Assembly (NCBI GenBank): GCA_037975125.1
Contig: CM075855.1
Span: 86,359,706-86,423,705 of the forward strand
Origin: Latrodectus hesperus
Taxonomy: Eukaryota; Arthropoda; Arachnida; Araneae; Theridiidae
Reading direction: 5' to 3'
DNA length: 64,000 nt
The position numbers were made by a program, and so were the translations under genes. The notes under the pieces were generated by a model. It was not told the DNA's origin. It saw nothing but the letters and a program-made list of their open reading frames with translations, and did not search any database. This document shows positions 26,192 through 39,700 of this stretch, piece after piece. The stretch's first letter is position 1. Each line of letters opens with the position of its first letter.

Positions 26192-28284
26192 TTTATACCC
26201 AAATTTTAGTTCTCATGGGGTTAATATAATTATTCTGCCCTTTAAAATTTCAGTAGTTTTTTTCCTTATTCTATTAAAGGTGTAATAAAATAATTTTAAA
26301 AATTTATCTTTCATTTACAAATTTCTTTTTATTCATTAAAAATAAAAAATTGCTGCAACTTTAATTCGTCGGCATATTTTAACAACTTTAAAACTCACTC
26401 AGTTTTAAATATGAATAATAGATGGCAGCACCATAAATAAATACTGTTTTTAGAAATTTATTATACATAACTATATTATTTAAATCAGGGGTGGGCAAAT
26501 ACTTTTAAGCGTGGGCCAAAAGGAAATTTTCAAAATGTCTCTGACAGAGGACTATACCGCTTACCCTGTGCACACGTGAATGTTTTGGGTAAAACTTTTT
26601 CCTTGCCCAAGAAATATTTTTGACAAAAACACAATGAGTACCATTTTAAAGAATTTGGAGAGAGAAATTTAACAGTTAATAAAAGATAATACTAATAATA
26701 AATTGTCTTACTCAGGTGTAATTTGCAATTTGCGAACAATTTGCACTCAGTAAAATATGTCAAGTAATTTTTACAGAAATATGATCCATTATATTAAATT
26801 AATGGTCAATAAATACATAAGTTAATGAAAGATTTTATCATGAGTAGGGAAGAAATAAGATTTCTGTGCAAAGAGGAGCATTGAAGAGAAGGGAGGAGAC
26901 CCTTCTCCTTCCCACCCACCCTTTGCTCCCTCTTGCGGGGTCATCCCCCTACTACTCCCTCTCCTTAGATATTATAATTGTCTATGTCTAGGAGATGAGA
27001 ATAATGTGTGGAAACAATTACATTTTTAATATGAATATTATTACATTTTTTTACTATTTAAATCAACGAAATAGTAATAAACTTTATTTTTCTATTATAC
27101 TATTATTTATCCTATATCGTCTATAATTAAGGATAAATTACCTCCTTTCAAATAGAATTCGTTTTAACATACCAGTAATTTAAGTCTCATTATTTTCTCA
27201 CATTTATATTTTATAAGTAGGAATTACTTAATGTTCATTTACATATTTTTATTCATTTGTGTATGTGGTGATATTTACTAATTATTTTAAAACGTTATGA
27301 TTGAATTATTTTCAAAACTTCTAATATTTCAGTAAAAAGAGTACATAGTTTTTTTTATAATTTCTATATTCTTAAAAAAATGTTTAATTTTATGAAATGT
27401 TGATATATTTAATAACTAATCATTACCAAATTAACACAAAATTTCGCAATGAAAATTCATGGACATTATTCTACATTTGCTAATAATATTGAACTCTGTA
27501 TATGTGAGGAATATTGGGGAAGTATTCACAAATAATATAGTTTCACTTTCCTTTAATTTTTTTTTCAATTTATTAAATGCCTATTACATTATAACGAAAA
27601 CCAGGTTTCTTAATTTTTGAACTAGCAACTTTTTCAAAGTTCAACGACTTTGATTTTACTTATTTTCGCCTCTATCGCATTTTATTAAACCGGCCAGGTG
27701 GTCAACAAAAACCGATTGCGTTAAATTCTATTATTTAAATTGTTAAAGGATTTTTTCTTCTACCGAACAAGAAAGAGTTATTGGAATCTACTATTCAATT
27801 TCGAACAAAGTTAAAATCTGGCTATTGTAAACTATTTTTCTTGAAAATATGTTTTTCATTGATATTTCAAAAATAATCTAATGCATAAATACCGATCTAT
27901 TTTACACATCTTCTCCACCCAAAGTGATATAATTTTAGAAGAAGGTAATAAAATTTTATGAGTTTCTATTGAACTATGCATTTGGAAAATCATCTATTGT
28001 AACAATATGTGAAAAGGAAATGAATACAAGTATTAAATATTGAAACCTCTTTTCAACCATGCAGCTGTGTTGTACTATTAAATGGTTCAAAATATGAATA
28101 AGAATATATTCTGAATTGGACTACATTGTGATAATAGTTAAATAGAAAGAAACTGTAAGAAAAGTTTATTTTAAAAATATTTTTCCCTACACCCGAAAAG
28201 CACAATATTTATCGCTGTTTATAACGATTACATTCCACATTTTTTCTCATGCATTCTAATTTTTAGGACCTTTCTGCAGGTGTT
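26192..28284. other. No gene seen; hAT-like end at 26488
   Basis: CAGGGGTGGGCAAATAC followed by GGGCC at 26488-26516 resembles the terminus of hAT elements, but no opposite end is visible. The rest is AT-rich, apart from a C-rich patch at 26880-26970. Confidence 0.5.

Positions 28285-28334
<50 letters not shown>
28285..28334. repeat. Short (TA)n microsatellite
   Basis: About 50 bp of TA with one TACATA interruption. Confidence 0.95.
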
Positions 28335-28336
<2 letters not shown>

Positions 28337-28339
28337 CTT

Positions 28340-28571
28340 TTCTTTAACCGACTTACTACCATTTTATCACTCCGCGTGCGTAGGTATACATCACTTTGCA
28401 CAAACCAATGAACTGTTGACTCATTTTTTCATCAACCAATAAGAGAAAATATGAAATTCAGGTGAAACGAATTATTTTTCCTCATAGTTATTCCTTACAC
28501 TTCTCTTGTTGAAGTAAGGTGTTCTGATAGCAATTTCTTACTGTACTTTACTTGAAGATTTTCCTTTGACA
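28340..28571 (+). promoter_or_regulatory. Possible promoter of the PC4-like gene
   Basis: Two plus-strand CCAAT boxes (near 28406 and 28436) lie 135-165 bp ahead of the ATG in a stretch less AT-rich than its surroundings. No clear TATA box. Suggestive only. Confidence 0.35.
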
Positions 28572-29481
28572 ATGAAGCGAGTAGCTGTTAATTTTTCAAC
28601 TCCAGTTAAAAGGGTCAGATTTAACAAGGAGACAAAGCCTGATCCATCTATTCCATCCAATCCTCTTCCAAGGTATCACTATCATCTTGGGGATAAGAAC
28701 TATGCTGTAATTTCGAACTTTGCTGGTGCTGTACGAGTTCATCTAACGAGAATAATAGACTCGTTCTTACGAAAAAGGGGGTAACACTCAGCAGCTTTTT
28801 GTGGCAGTCTCTCGCCAACAGCCTAGAATCAGATGTGTCATTCTACAAAGGTGAAATTCAGATTGTAAAAGACTTATTGTTTGTGTGCAAAGCTTTTACC
28901 AACGATGTACCATTCATCAGCTTTCAACGCTTCTTTTTACGTACAGATCTTTCCAGGCAATTCGCTCCTGCTGTGTGTGTGCTGAAAGAAAGTGAACTGG
29001 CTAAACTAATTGAAATTCGTAAAGATATCACATCGGATGTTATCACATTGATGTTCGATGAAGTTCTTCCTCAAAAATTTTAGAGGAAGTGTCGAAAACG
29101 ACACCTTCAAAAGTCAAGGATATTCAGAACTGTGATGCAGAAATTGTGTTAACTACTTCCTTAATGGAACTTGTTAAGACTCATTTGGAGAAAAATATTG
29201 GAAATGTTTTTGAATGTAATGGTTGTCAAGATGCATTAGGGAACCAACTCGAGCATGAATGCATTACTTACAACCATGAAGATAGACTATCCTCCTTTGG
29301 TGATTTAGCAATTTTAAATGTAGACTTAGTAGAATTAGCTAAAGAATTCGTTAAAACTAACATTCAAATTGTCAACTATATTAATGATTCATTTATTTGT
29401 AATTTAAATATGTCATTGTTGTTGAAAAATGCAAAAGATTTGTATATTGCATCTGACCTCTTACCCATTAGATTATTTTAA
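28572..29481 (+). CDS. Unrecognised intronless gene with PC4-like domain, frame broken twice
   Basis: Starts at ATG 28572 (MKRVAVNFSTPVKRVRF). Residues about 36-80 fit the PC4/p15 single-strand DNA-binding fold: YHLGDKNYAVISNFAGAVRV, a gap, then KGVTLSSFLWQSL, matching the LG-K-Y-V...F-G-V...KG-I-L...W order of human PC4. A middle helical part (EIRKDITSDVITLMFDEVL) leads to a C-terminal region with a Cys/His set (FECNGCQDALGNQLEHEC) and long helices, ending at 29479-29481. AATAAA overlaps the stop. The frame shifts by one base at AAAAAGGGGG (about 28774) and at CAAAAATTTT (about 29073), both homopolymers, but similarity continues across. I do not recognise the C-terminal half. About 305 residues if the breaks are sequencing errors. 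Its neighbour is a Polinton-type integrase fragment on the same strand. Confidence 0.6.
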
Positions 29482-29746
29482 ATAAAATGTTTGATTATTA
29501 TGATTCTTTGTGTTCGTATTTTATATAAACACCTTTTAATACTTTTTAAAATCATTTCATTCTATTAAAATTTGTTATTTTCAAAATAATATTTAATATT
29601 CTTAGTGTTTTTTTTAAATTTGTGAAATCATTTTAGATGTAAATATATAAATGTAAAATTTATTCTTTTTAAATCACTTGTGTTATATTTTTCACCAAGT
29701 AAACATTTCATTTTATTTTTTACTATTCACAACATAACATATTTCA

Positions 29747-30212
29747 ATGTCTTTTAAAACTTTTTATCGTAATCCAGAGAAACCAGCTAGTTTCAGAGGT
29801 ATAAATTCGATTTATCGTGCATTAAACGGTCAAGTAAAACGATCTGATATAAAAAAAGTGGTTAGAATCAAAAGATTCATACACTTTACATAAACCAGTT
29901 AGACGCAACTTCATGAGAAATAAAGTTATTGTTAGTGGTATAAATAATCAATTTCAAGCAGATTTAGTTGATTTACAATCGCTAACACACTTCAACGATG
30001 GCTACAAATATTTACTTACTTGCATCGATGTATTTTCTAAGTATGCTTGGGTTGTTCCTCTGAAGACTAAAAAATCTAAAGAAATTTCATTAGCTTTTAA
30101 AAAAATATTTTTAGAAAGGTCTCCAAGAAAACTGCAAACTGATTTTGGGAAAGAATTTCCCAAAATCAGTTTGCCCCAAGATTTTGGGAAAGAGACATCC
30201 AAACAGCTTTGA
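29747..30212 (+). pseudogene. Polinton/Maverick-type integrase, truncated
   Basis: Starts at ATG 29747 (MSFKTFYRNPEKPASFRGI). A one-base frame change falls in the A run at 29851-29857. Then come KPVRRNFMRNK, INNQFQADLVDLQSL with the first catalytic Asp, GYKYLLTCIDVFSKYAWVV, and LQTDFGKEF with the second Asp. Sequence after that is replaced by a fold-back, and the third catalytic Glu is absent. The pattern GI..QFQADLVD resembles the integrase family of C. elegans F54H12.3 and Polintons (recalled, not searched). No polymerase, ATPase or capsid gene is in the window, so only a fragment of the element is here. Confidence 0.72.
30134..30174. repeat. 19-bp perfect fold-back inside the integrase
   Basis: GCAAACTGATTTTGGGAAA, three bases GAA, then the exact inverse. 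GATTTTGGGAAAGA appears once more directly after. This marks where the integrase similarity stops. Confidence 0.88.
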
Positions 30213-31092
30213 GGTTCGAGGCGTGTGACAGCTTTTATAGCTAACAACTACATTAAAAGATAGTTTTGTAGTCATTTAATTTTATAAGTTCTTCTTTTGT
30301 TCAACAGATCGGCGGCTCTAATCTCGCCTTTTGTTATGATGTTTTTAGTGTGATTCAGATTCCATTTTCAACTGTTAGTCCCGGAATAATTATTTTAATG
30401 CGCAAAAAATGACCGTTAAACGACAAACCAAACTATTTTTCATGAGATTGTAACTTCTATCATTTGATTTTTGTATTACTTATATCTATCACTTATATGT
30501 ATTTTTTTTTTTGCATCACTAGTCATAGTGTTGCATTTTAGTTGATGAACAGCGTATTAAGTAATGTTAAATATATCATTTACAAGACATAAATTATTAA
30601 AAAAATATATGGCATTCTTTAAATTAATTAACGTTGAAGTAGAATTTTATTCTTCTATGTTTCAAAGTTCAACAAATAGACACAACAAGCTAAAAAGGAT
30701 TTCATGTTTATTTAAAAAACAAAAACACAAGGCGAGGAGATCTGACTGTACAAACAGTGAACACAAGGTTATATGTATGTATATATATTTATTTACAATA
30801 TTTTTAATAAAGTGTATTTTCTCATTTCATGACACATGATAAAACAGAAAGTCAAGAGATTGAGAACATGACTTGGTTAGAGCACAACACTCAATTACAA
30901 AGAAAACACAATCAGAGATCAAAACAAACCACTGCATGGCAAATAAGAGACTTTGGATTAAAAAGTTGAGCGTCACTATATAATTATGGATCTTTTTGCA
31001 ATACCAATCTTAGCCAGGAAACAATGGAAATATTTGTAGTAGAAATCTAAAGTTAATACATTTACGCAATTATTCTTTGTATCTGTATTAAT

Positions 31093-31268
31093 TTGGAGCA
31101 GATGCAATAGTCTTTATTCATCAAAATTGTTAATTGTATTTTGTACCTAATAATTCTTTTTTTTAGATCTGCCTTTTTGGCAACATTTTCCTTATTTAAC
31201 GTTTGGCTGCATTTTTTATTTGCCAAATTAAAATTTTGCCGAAGAGGGTAATATTACATCTGCTCCAA
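31093..31268. mobile_element. Small inverted-repeat element (MITE-like)
   Basis: TTGGAGCAGATGCAATA at the left is mirrored at the right (read inward TTGGAGCAGATGTAATA), 176 bp overall, no frame. No clear target duplication. Confidence 0.6.
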
Positions 31269-32501
31269 CGATTCACTTCAGGACATAGCACTAATGGTTT
31301 GAACATAGCATAATGTAAAACCAACAGGATATGTGGGCAATAAATATGTTTCCCTAACAATAGCAAGTTGGGGTTAGTTTTTTACAAAATACTGATATTA
31401 CGGGACGGTTTCATTATTAGCATTGCTCAAAAAAGTGAAAACAAAATATGTCACGGAAAAACAGTGATCATGTATTGCTATTTGTGATAATGATAGCATT
31501 ATGTATATATATATAGAAGTTTTCTCAAATCTTTGTGATCTTCACTTCAAAATTGTGTCCCATCAGCACCTATTTAGTTTACAAATGAAATTGCATGCCA
31601 AACACAACTGACAATTTTTTTTCGCAGCATTTTACATCAAAGCTACTCAAAATATACAACTTTTCTCTTTTAATGGACGGTAAAGTGACTTCCACAAGTA
31701 TATATGAGCTGTAAATATATCTCTTCATTTATAGTTTATTTTTTTCCTATTTCACTTTTAGCACTCTTGGTCAATCTTTTCTATTTGGCATAGGAACTAA
31801 ATTAAACCACAAATAAAATACTCATCTTCGTTCTCTCTAGAAGAGTATTACCTCAGTAGTTTTACAACATTTGAAGAAAAGAATCATTATCTTCTTGGGA
31901 GTAAAATAAATAAAACGATCTATTTTTCTCTTACTTTACATGACATTATACTTCTATAAATGAATTTTGGAATAAATCGGGCAGTAAAAATATGAATATT
32001 CACAACACTTTCAAAATAGTATCTACATTTATTAAAATTACCCCTGAATTTGACACTGAGAGAGAGTAATGTATCTTTTTTAGAATCCACTCTCTCGAAA
32101 AATAGGCTTTGGCTTTAAATTTGAATAAATAAATTTTACTGTGATTTAATTTCAAGAGATTATTAAAATATTATTTACAATTTCGTTTTAATAACTGGAG
32201 TTTTCATTTAGAATATTCCATCCATAAATATAAACTTTGAAATAATCATTTTTACAACAGTTAATATTTATATTGCTGTGAACTAATTTTATTTTAAATA
32301 TCTTAAATGCAAGTAAATTTTTTATTTAAATTCGGAGTACAGTTTTCACTTAAAATAATTATGTAAGATAATTATTTGGTAACAATCACATTCTTTTTTC
32401 TTGTAATATTGAAATTGGTATATTAATCTGTGACATATTTAATTGATGACATAATCTTAATTTATCACTATGTTTGTCATAAATTATGTCATGCGTTCTA
32501 T

Positions 32502-32555
32502 AATTTGCTTAGATAGAGACATAAATTATTAATTTATGCCCAACATAAGCAAATT
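32502..32555. repeat. Nested hairpin downstream of ed
   Basis: Outer arms AATTTGCTTA and TAAGCAAATT enclose a second palindrome, CATAAATTATTAATTTATG. If within the ed 3' UTR it could form a structured RNA; otherwise chance AT-rich pairing. Confidence 0.45.
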
Positions 32556-33557
32556 AATTTCCAAATGTCCAAGTAGAAATATTATATAGTTTAAAGGTAC
32601 ATTCACACACATTAAGAAAACAAAGCAAAATGATCTTGTGAATGTATCACAGTCCATACAATAGTTAGTTAAGACAGGTTGCCACAATTTTTAACTTTCC
32701 AACAAGACAAATGTCTTATTTGCTGACCTATTTAACAGGACCTAAAAATTGAATATGTATAGTGATATACAGGTATATCATTTATTGCATTGATGAATAT
32801 TGATATATTTTGGTTAACAACAAAATGTGAACAATAACAGCACTAATTGTGTCTTCACTTTTTAGGTCTTCAACACCAAATGTATGCCAATATTATTAAT
32901 TATAGCACTAACTTCAAAATAAATTGAAAATGAGTACTATGTACTGCAATGTGTGGTAAGTACGTTCGACACTCTACAGCTCTTGTCTCTCATAAGGCAA
33001 AGAAATAGCATCTCAAGACATTAGAAAGATTCAGTTCCCTTTTTTCTTTCCTTCTTCTCTTTATATGTATATCTACACAGTCTGATGAAAATCTTATGAA
33101 ATATATACAACAACATCCAGACCACTGCGAGGCCTAGAAAATTTTACAATGCCTTCTGACTTGTGCATTAATAAAATCAAAGCCTTCTTTTTTCAATCCA
33201 GATAAACTGGAGGAAAAAATGTAAAATAGTACAAGGAATATCATCCACTGTTTTCAATCTGATCCTATTAGTCCTCCAACTTTGTTTTTATTTTCAACAT
33301 GTCTTTTCAGTATCAGTTTAATTCATTTGGAGTGGTAGGGCGTTTCACCTTCACAAGCAACACCTTATATAAAATGCAAGTTATGAATAGTCTCTTAAAG
33401 GCGGTTCCATGGTACACCAGGTACATGGAATGGCAAAATGATAGCTGCTCGGTAAGCAGCCGGCACCACTTTTTTTCTGTTGATGACAAGATTCATCCAT
33501 CAGTATATCACAGTTTGTATTCAACCGGTCTTGAAAATCAGACCAAAGTGAGACGCA

Positions 33558-33718
33558 TCACACAATTATCTCACGAATGACCCTGCGAGACCTGGAATTA
33601 GGCGTAGAGTAGCCGCTCTCGTGACTTTCGTCGTAGGAGAGAGAAATATGCTGGGGCTTGTCTTCTTCTCCCATGGCATAGGGGTCTGGCAGACCACTGA
33701 CATCATAGTAAGGAGAAT
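33558..33718 (-). CDS. ed: ed last exon with PDZ ligand EIIV
   Basis: SPYYDVSGLPDPYAMGEEDK, SLSYDESHESGYSTPNSRSR, RVIREIIV, stop 33558-33560. EIIV is the Canoe/Bazooka-binding motif known from fly Echinoid and is the strongest single reason for the ed call. Acceptor CCTTTTTCAG. Confidence 0.95.
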
Positions 33719-36700
33719 CTGAAAAAGGAACAATACATTTAGATACTTTGCAACGATAAAATTACAATCATGGAAACAAAAGTGCATTATTGAAAATAAG
33801 TCATTCATTTTACATTGAAGCAAAATTCCAGTGTTTTCCAGTTCACTGTTCTACTGCACGAATGAGCAAACTGGGGAAAAAAGCAAATAAGCTGTGAATG
33901 TGCATAGAGGAATCCCGGTACCTAACTCTGAATTGGGCTCTATCAATATAGGTTGATAAAATTTGGAAGAGAGAACTCCCCAATAAACTTGGGGCTCAAG
34001 ATATTATTACATTTGGAGGACCGCAAACTATTGTAAACAATTTGAGTGAACATGACGAATCTTCGGTTAAGTCGGGATTCGATCTTACAGAGATTCCTAC
34101 ATGAGAATGACGCCCTAACCAATCAGGACAATGTAGCATTAGAAAAGATGTAAGAAATAAAAATAAATAATTGTTAGTTGCAATGATGTGTGATTAATCA
34201 TTCTGAAAAAATCTAAATGTGTTAGAAACATTAGCGGGAAATTATTTGTGCTACCAAAACTGTTTCTTCCCTAAAATAGCTTTTGAGAACACCTGACAAA
34301 TAACACAAGTGTAGCAATTTTGATATATTGTTTATATAGCTGATTATACTTTTCCTAAGATAACTTTTATGAACGCAACTTTAGATCCAATCCCATTCAA
34401 TGGTTCTCACATGTCAATAACAGGGGCTGAAAAAGCTGCAGTCAAGACTCTACATTGTCTAATTGGGGTTTGGAGTAAAAACTTCTTTAGGGGGTTCACT
34501 CTGCTTCACAACAAGAAACTTTCTGTTGAATTTGGTGAACGATTCAATATAAAATGAGCTTTCTGTTTAATTTGGGTCCCATTCTGATGTGGATGTCATG
34601 ATTTGCATGTGGCATGTCTGAGCTAAGATGCGTCCAACTAATCTGATATATTTCTACATGTACAAAGTAAGAAATATTTGAAGCAATTTAATTAATGTGG
34701 CAATGTGTGCAAAAAGTATTAGAAAATTTACCTTTAGAACTAAACCTAAAACCAGGGTTGATATGCGACAGTATGATAGAATATGGCGCGTAAATTAATA
34801 CATAATCTAATGTGGTGGCCTGTTAGTCCCCAAAGATTAAAGTCAAATAATTAAAGTAGTATATTGTAATTTGTTTAAATTTAATCACTATGTTTAATCA
34901 CTATGTTAAATTTAATCACAATACTGTCTAAAATAATATTATTTTTTAAGCTTAAATTATCTCATTTAAGTCAAAAATTAGGAAGTTCATCTAATTTTAC
35001 ATTAAATATTTTCATAAAACTCCAATAAGAATATTGCAGTTAATATGCATAAAAATACTATACGAAAAACTTATTATTGAATTTAATGAAATAAATAATA
35101 TTTCAATAAATTTTATCGACAAAAAATAGTATTTTACTTATTTTTCTCTCATGAAAATTTATAGATTTAAAATTATCACTTTGAAAGAAAAAAGTAGATT
35201 AAGTCATTTAGCCTCCTGCACTACCAGTTACAACAAAACTTTCGTTTGTTCTTAATTTAAATTATTAAATTCCTCCTAATTACAACCCATGAAATAGAAA
35301 TCAATACTAACAATTATTTACTGACCAAACTATAACTATAATAAAACATTCCTATCTTTCATTACTTAAGAAAAAATGTATTCAACACTAAAAAATTGAC
35401 AATAATCACAATTTATATAATATTTTAAGAAACGTCTTACATTTATACGAATCTTCAAATTCTCTTAATCACATCACCCATGACATAGAAATTAAAACCA
35501 ACAATTATTTATTGACAACAAAGTAACTAACACAAAATTCCTATGTTTAATTTAGTAAGAAAAATGTATTTGACACTAAAAAACTGACAACGATCACCAT
35601 TTATTTCATATTTTAAGAAAAGTCTTACATTTCTATAACTTGGATTCATACTGTACCGAGCTCCACGGGTTCGTGTCGATTGAGAGTTGAATAAAGCAAC
35701 CACTTAATGAACACAAGACTTTTATTCGTAAAAATCTCACTAGATAAACGAAATTCCCGCTGTAACAATCACAATTATACAGCTACAATTCGTCGGATAC
35801 AATAAGAAACAGCTTCTAATCACAGGTCTCAAATACCTCAGACAGAGAACAACTAGCAGTCACAACTAATCGTCTTCACTCACTGACTGTCTTCACAAAA
35901 CTACTATTACTATTCCATGTCGGGCTGCGGTATTTATACCTGACTTGGCGGAGAAATCTACCAATTTCGCCAAGGCTCTGGAAGCTTCTAGGCTATCTCG
36001 GAAAATATTGGTCCTAGAGCTTAGGTGATGGATGTTTCCAGAAGTATCGATTTCTCGCCAAGTCGCCAAGAATCTCGCCAACCGTCGCCAAGTCGCCAAG
36101 AATATCGCCAAATGTCGCCAAGTCGCCAAATCATTAGGAAATCCGCTTTTAAACTACAACACGTCTAAATACCGCAATTTTTGCCCAAAATGTGAGAATT
36201 TCTGATCTGTCTGAGATATTTTAAGACAAATATAATCATTATTTACAAATTTGTAACATTGCCCCCCTCTCAAGGACTGCACGTCCCGGGCAGTACAATC
36301 CCCTGATAGGAGGCCAAATTTAATATAAAAGAATTTACATTTCAAGAGGATACAGAGCACATTACATACACAAGCAACTAAAAATACAAGAAAATAGAAA
36401 AGATTAAAATTATCTATACTATTTACAAACAGACCATGGTCTACTGATTTTTACTCTACATTACGATAAGGAGCTAATCTATCATAATGTACTACCTTTG
36501 GTTTTGAAGCAGATGATTTTCTTATACGAACCACGACGTCGTTCAGTCTTTTTAGGACTGTGTAGGGACCTTCCCAGTTGGCTTGCAACTTTGGAGAAAG
36601 TCCTTTACGTCGAATCGGGTTCCACAACCAAACTTTGTCACCTTCTTGGAATTCATGTCCCGTCGCTCTTGTGTCATACCTTGTCTTCATTCTTTCGGTC

Positions 36701-39700
36701 GTCAGGTTGATTCGGTCTCGAGCGAAGTTATGGACATCTTCAAGACGTGCCTGAAGGTCTCGAAGGTATTCCTCTGGCGATGAAGATGTATCCGGTGGAC
36801 GACCAAACTGAAGATCACAAGGGAGACGAAGTTCGCGACCAAAGAGCATCTGTGAAGGAGTATATCCGGTAGTCTCATGGACAGCACTGCGATATGCAAG
36901 AAGAAACAGCGGTAGCTTCAAATCCCAATCTTGCTGATTTCTGGAAACCATAAGGGAGAGGTTATTCAAGATGGTTCTGTTAAACCTCTCTACCATGCCA
37001 TCCGATTGTGGGTGTAGTGGCGTGGTCTGCGTCTTGTCTATTCCGAGAATTTGACACATTCCTTTAAACACAACAGAGGTGAAATTTGTCCCTTGATCAG
37101 AATGAATTTGTAAGGGAGTGCCGAATCTGGAAACCCATTGCTGCACTAGAATTTCGGCTACTGTTGTCGCCTCTTGATCGGGGATTGCAAACGCTTCAGG
37201 CCACTTAGTAAAGTAGTCCATGACAACTAGTATGTATTTGTTGCCATTTGAAGATCGTGGTAAAGGACCCAAAATGTCTAATGCTATTCGCTCAAAAGGT
37301 GCTCCTACGTTGTACCGCTGCAACCTTCCTCGGCTACGTTTCTTTGGTCCTTTACGTGCCGCACAGTCATCACAAGATTGGCACCATTTCTCTACATCTT
37401 GTCTCGTTTTGCTCCAATAGAAGCGTTCTCGAACTTTCTGTAGAGTTTTCATTACTCCGAAGTGGCCTCCAGTTGAGCTACTGTGCAATTCTTTCAAAAC
37501 ATCTGAAATTCTTGATTTTGGAAGAACAAGCTGCCATTTGAAATTACGTCCATCATCGGACTCCCATTTCCTGTATAAGACACCATTTCTTATATGGAGT
37601 GAGTCCCAAAGAGCCCAATATTGCTTAGTAGCAGGACTGTAGGTGGAGATATCCTGCCAACTTGGTCTCATACTAGAAGATTCTTTCAATTCAAGAATTG
37701 GATTTATATCTGGGTCTTCTTTTGGGCTTCCCTAAGTCCTTCATCACTCCATGGGTCTGGTTTTGATGGAGGTGAAACAGTAACTTGGCGTACCGAAGTA
37801 TTTATCAGCTGATAGTTCTTCTCTACTCTAGAACAGTATCGGCAGCTTTCATTACACGGCTTCCTTGATAGTGCATCAGCATTTCCATGAAGAGTTCCTT
37901 TGCGATGACGTATTTCAAAGTCAAACTCCTGGAGTCGTTGAATCCATCTGGCTACCTGTCCTTCCGGATTTTTAAAATTTAAAAGCCAGGTTAAGGATGC
38001 GTGATCTGTCCGGAGCAAGAACTTTCTTCCATAGAGATAATGGTGGAAATGTTCTATGGCTTTAACGATTGCCAGCAATTCCTTCCTGGTTGTACAGTAA
38101 TTCCGCTCTGGTTTCGATAGACATTTACTCCAATAAGCAATGACATATTCTTTATCATCAATTTCTTGCGACAAAACAGCTCCGATATTTTCGTTGCTGG
38201 CATCCGTATCTAAAATGAATAATTTTTCGGGCTGGGGATATGCAAGAACGGGCGAAGATGTCAATGCCTCCTTCAGTTGTTTAAAAGCTTTCTCACATTC
38301 ATCTGTCCATAGAAATTTCTGTTTAACTTCTGTCAACTTGTGAAGAGGTCTGGCAATACTTGAAAAACCCTTAACAAATTTCCTGTAATATGTGCATAGT
38401 CCAAGAAAACTTCTTAATTGGTGGACATCTTTTGGACGACTCCAGTCCTTAACTGCGGAGATCTTTTCAGGATCTGTTCTTACACCTTCAGCAGAGATAA
38501 TGTGTCCCAGATAGCTTACTTCACGTCGGAATAAATTACATTTGCAAGGATTCAGCTTCAGGTTGGCCATTTTTAATTTTTCCAGCACCTTTCGGATGTT
38601 TCTTAAATGGTCTTCGAATGTGCGCCCTACAATAATGATATCGTCCAAATATACCAAACAGGCTTCGTAGGAAAGTCCTCGTAATACTGTCTCCATCAGG
38701 CGCTCAAACGTTGCAGGTGCATTGCAAAGCCCAAATGGCATAACCTTGAACTGCCAAAGTCCTTGTCCTGTGGTGAATGCAGTCTTTTCTCGATCCTCAG
38801 GATGTATCTCTACTTGCCAATAACCACTCTTGAGATCCAAAGTCGAAAACCATTGTTTTCCGGATAAAGCATCAAGTGTATCGTCAATCCTAGGAAGAGG
38901 GTAACTATCTTTTTTAGTGATGTTGTTTAACCGACGATAGTCAACGCAGAATCGGGTAGAACCATCTTTCTTCCGAACTAAAACAATAGGCGAAGCCCAA
39001 GGACTCTCTGATGGCTCAATAATGTCATTCTGCTGCATTTCCATCAGAAGATTATCCACCTCTTCCTGCTTAGCGAATGGCAATCTTCTCGGATGTTGTT
39101 TAATGGGTGGATGATTTCCTGTATTGATTCGGTGCTGCGTCAATTTGGTTCGCCCAACATCATCTGATTTCTTGGAAAAGAGATCTCCGAATTCTAATAA
39201 TAAATTTCTTGCAGCATTCCTCTGTTTATCATCTAACTCTGCTCTCTGAAGGAGTTCATTAATTAGAGTGTCAGGAGGCTCGGATAGTGTGGCTTGACAA
39301 TTTCGGTTAATACAGGTCACTGGAGTGCAAGTCGCTAGCACTTCTCCTTCTTTTATAAGTTTTACCTTATTACTTAGATTAGCAACTCTTACCGGGATTA
39401 CATTTCGTGAAAGATCGACGAGTGAAGAAGCCACTAGTACTCCTTTAACGCTATTGTCGGAATCCGGATATTCAGTCAATCCATAATGAAAATTATTATC
39501 TTCTGAAAGAGCTCCGCAAACTATTGTCTCAGTTCTTGGTGGTAATGTTGTTTCACTCTTCGCAGTTATATGATGGACTGTTTTAATATCTGAATATTTC
39601 TTCTTAAAAATCGCTATGTCTTCAGAACATGAGTGTAGTTCATTATTTTTAAAATCTAACTTGAAATGGTTTTCTTTGAGAAAGTCCAATCCGAGAATAA

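Larger units (their letters stand above)
30213..33557. other. ed 3' flank and probable 3' UTR, no other gene
   Basis: Downstream of the ed stop codon on the minus strand. Many AATAAA words occur in this AT-rich DNA, the nearest good one about 280 bases after the stop (near 33280), so the real poly(A) site cannot be fixed. It contains the inverted-repeat elements listed separately. Confidence 0.5.

Noticed and set aside
33566..33823. 85-residue minus-strand frame over the last ed exon
   Set aside because: It is a different frame from the spliced ed reading, which ends in EIIV; the overlap is a shadow.
34369..34557. 62-residue plus-strand frame in the last ed intron
   Set aside because: No homology I recognise and no supporting signals.
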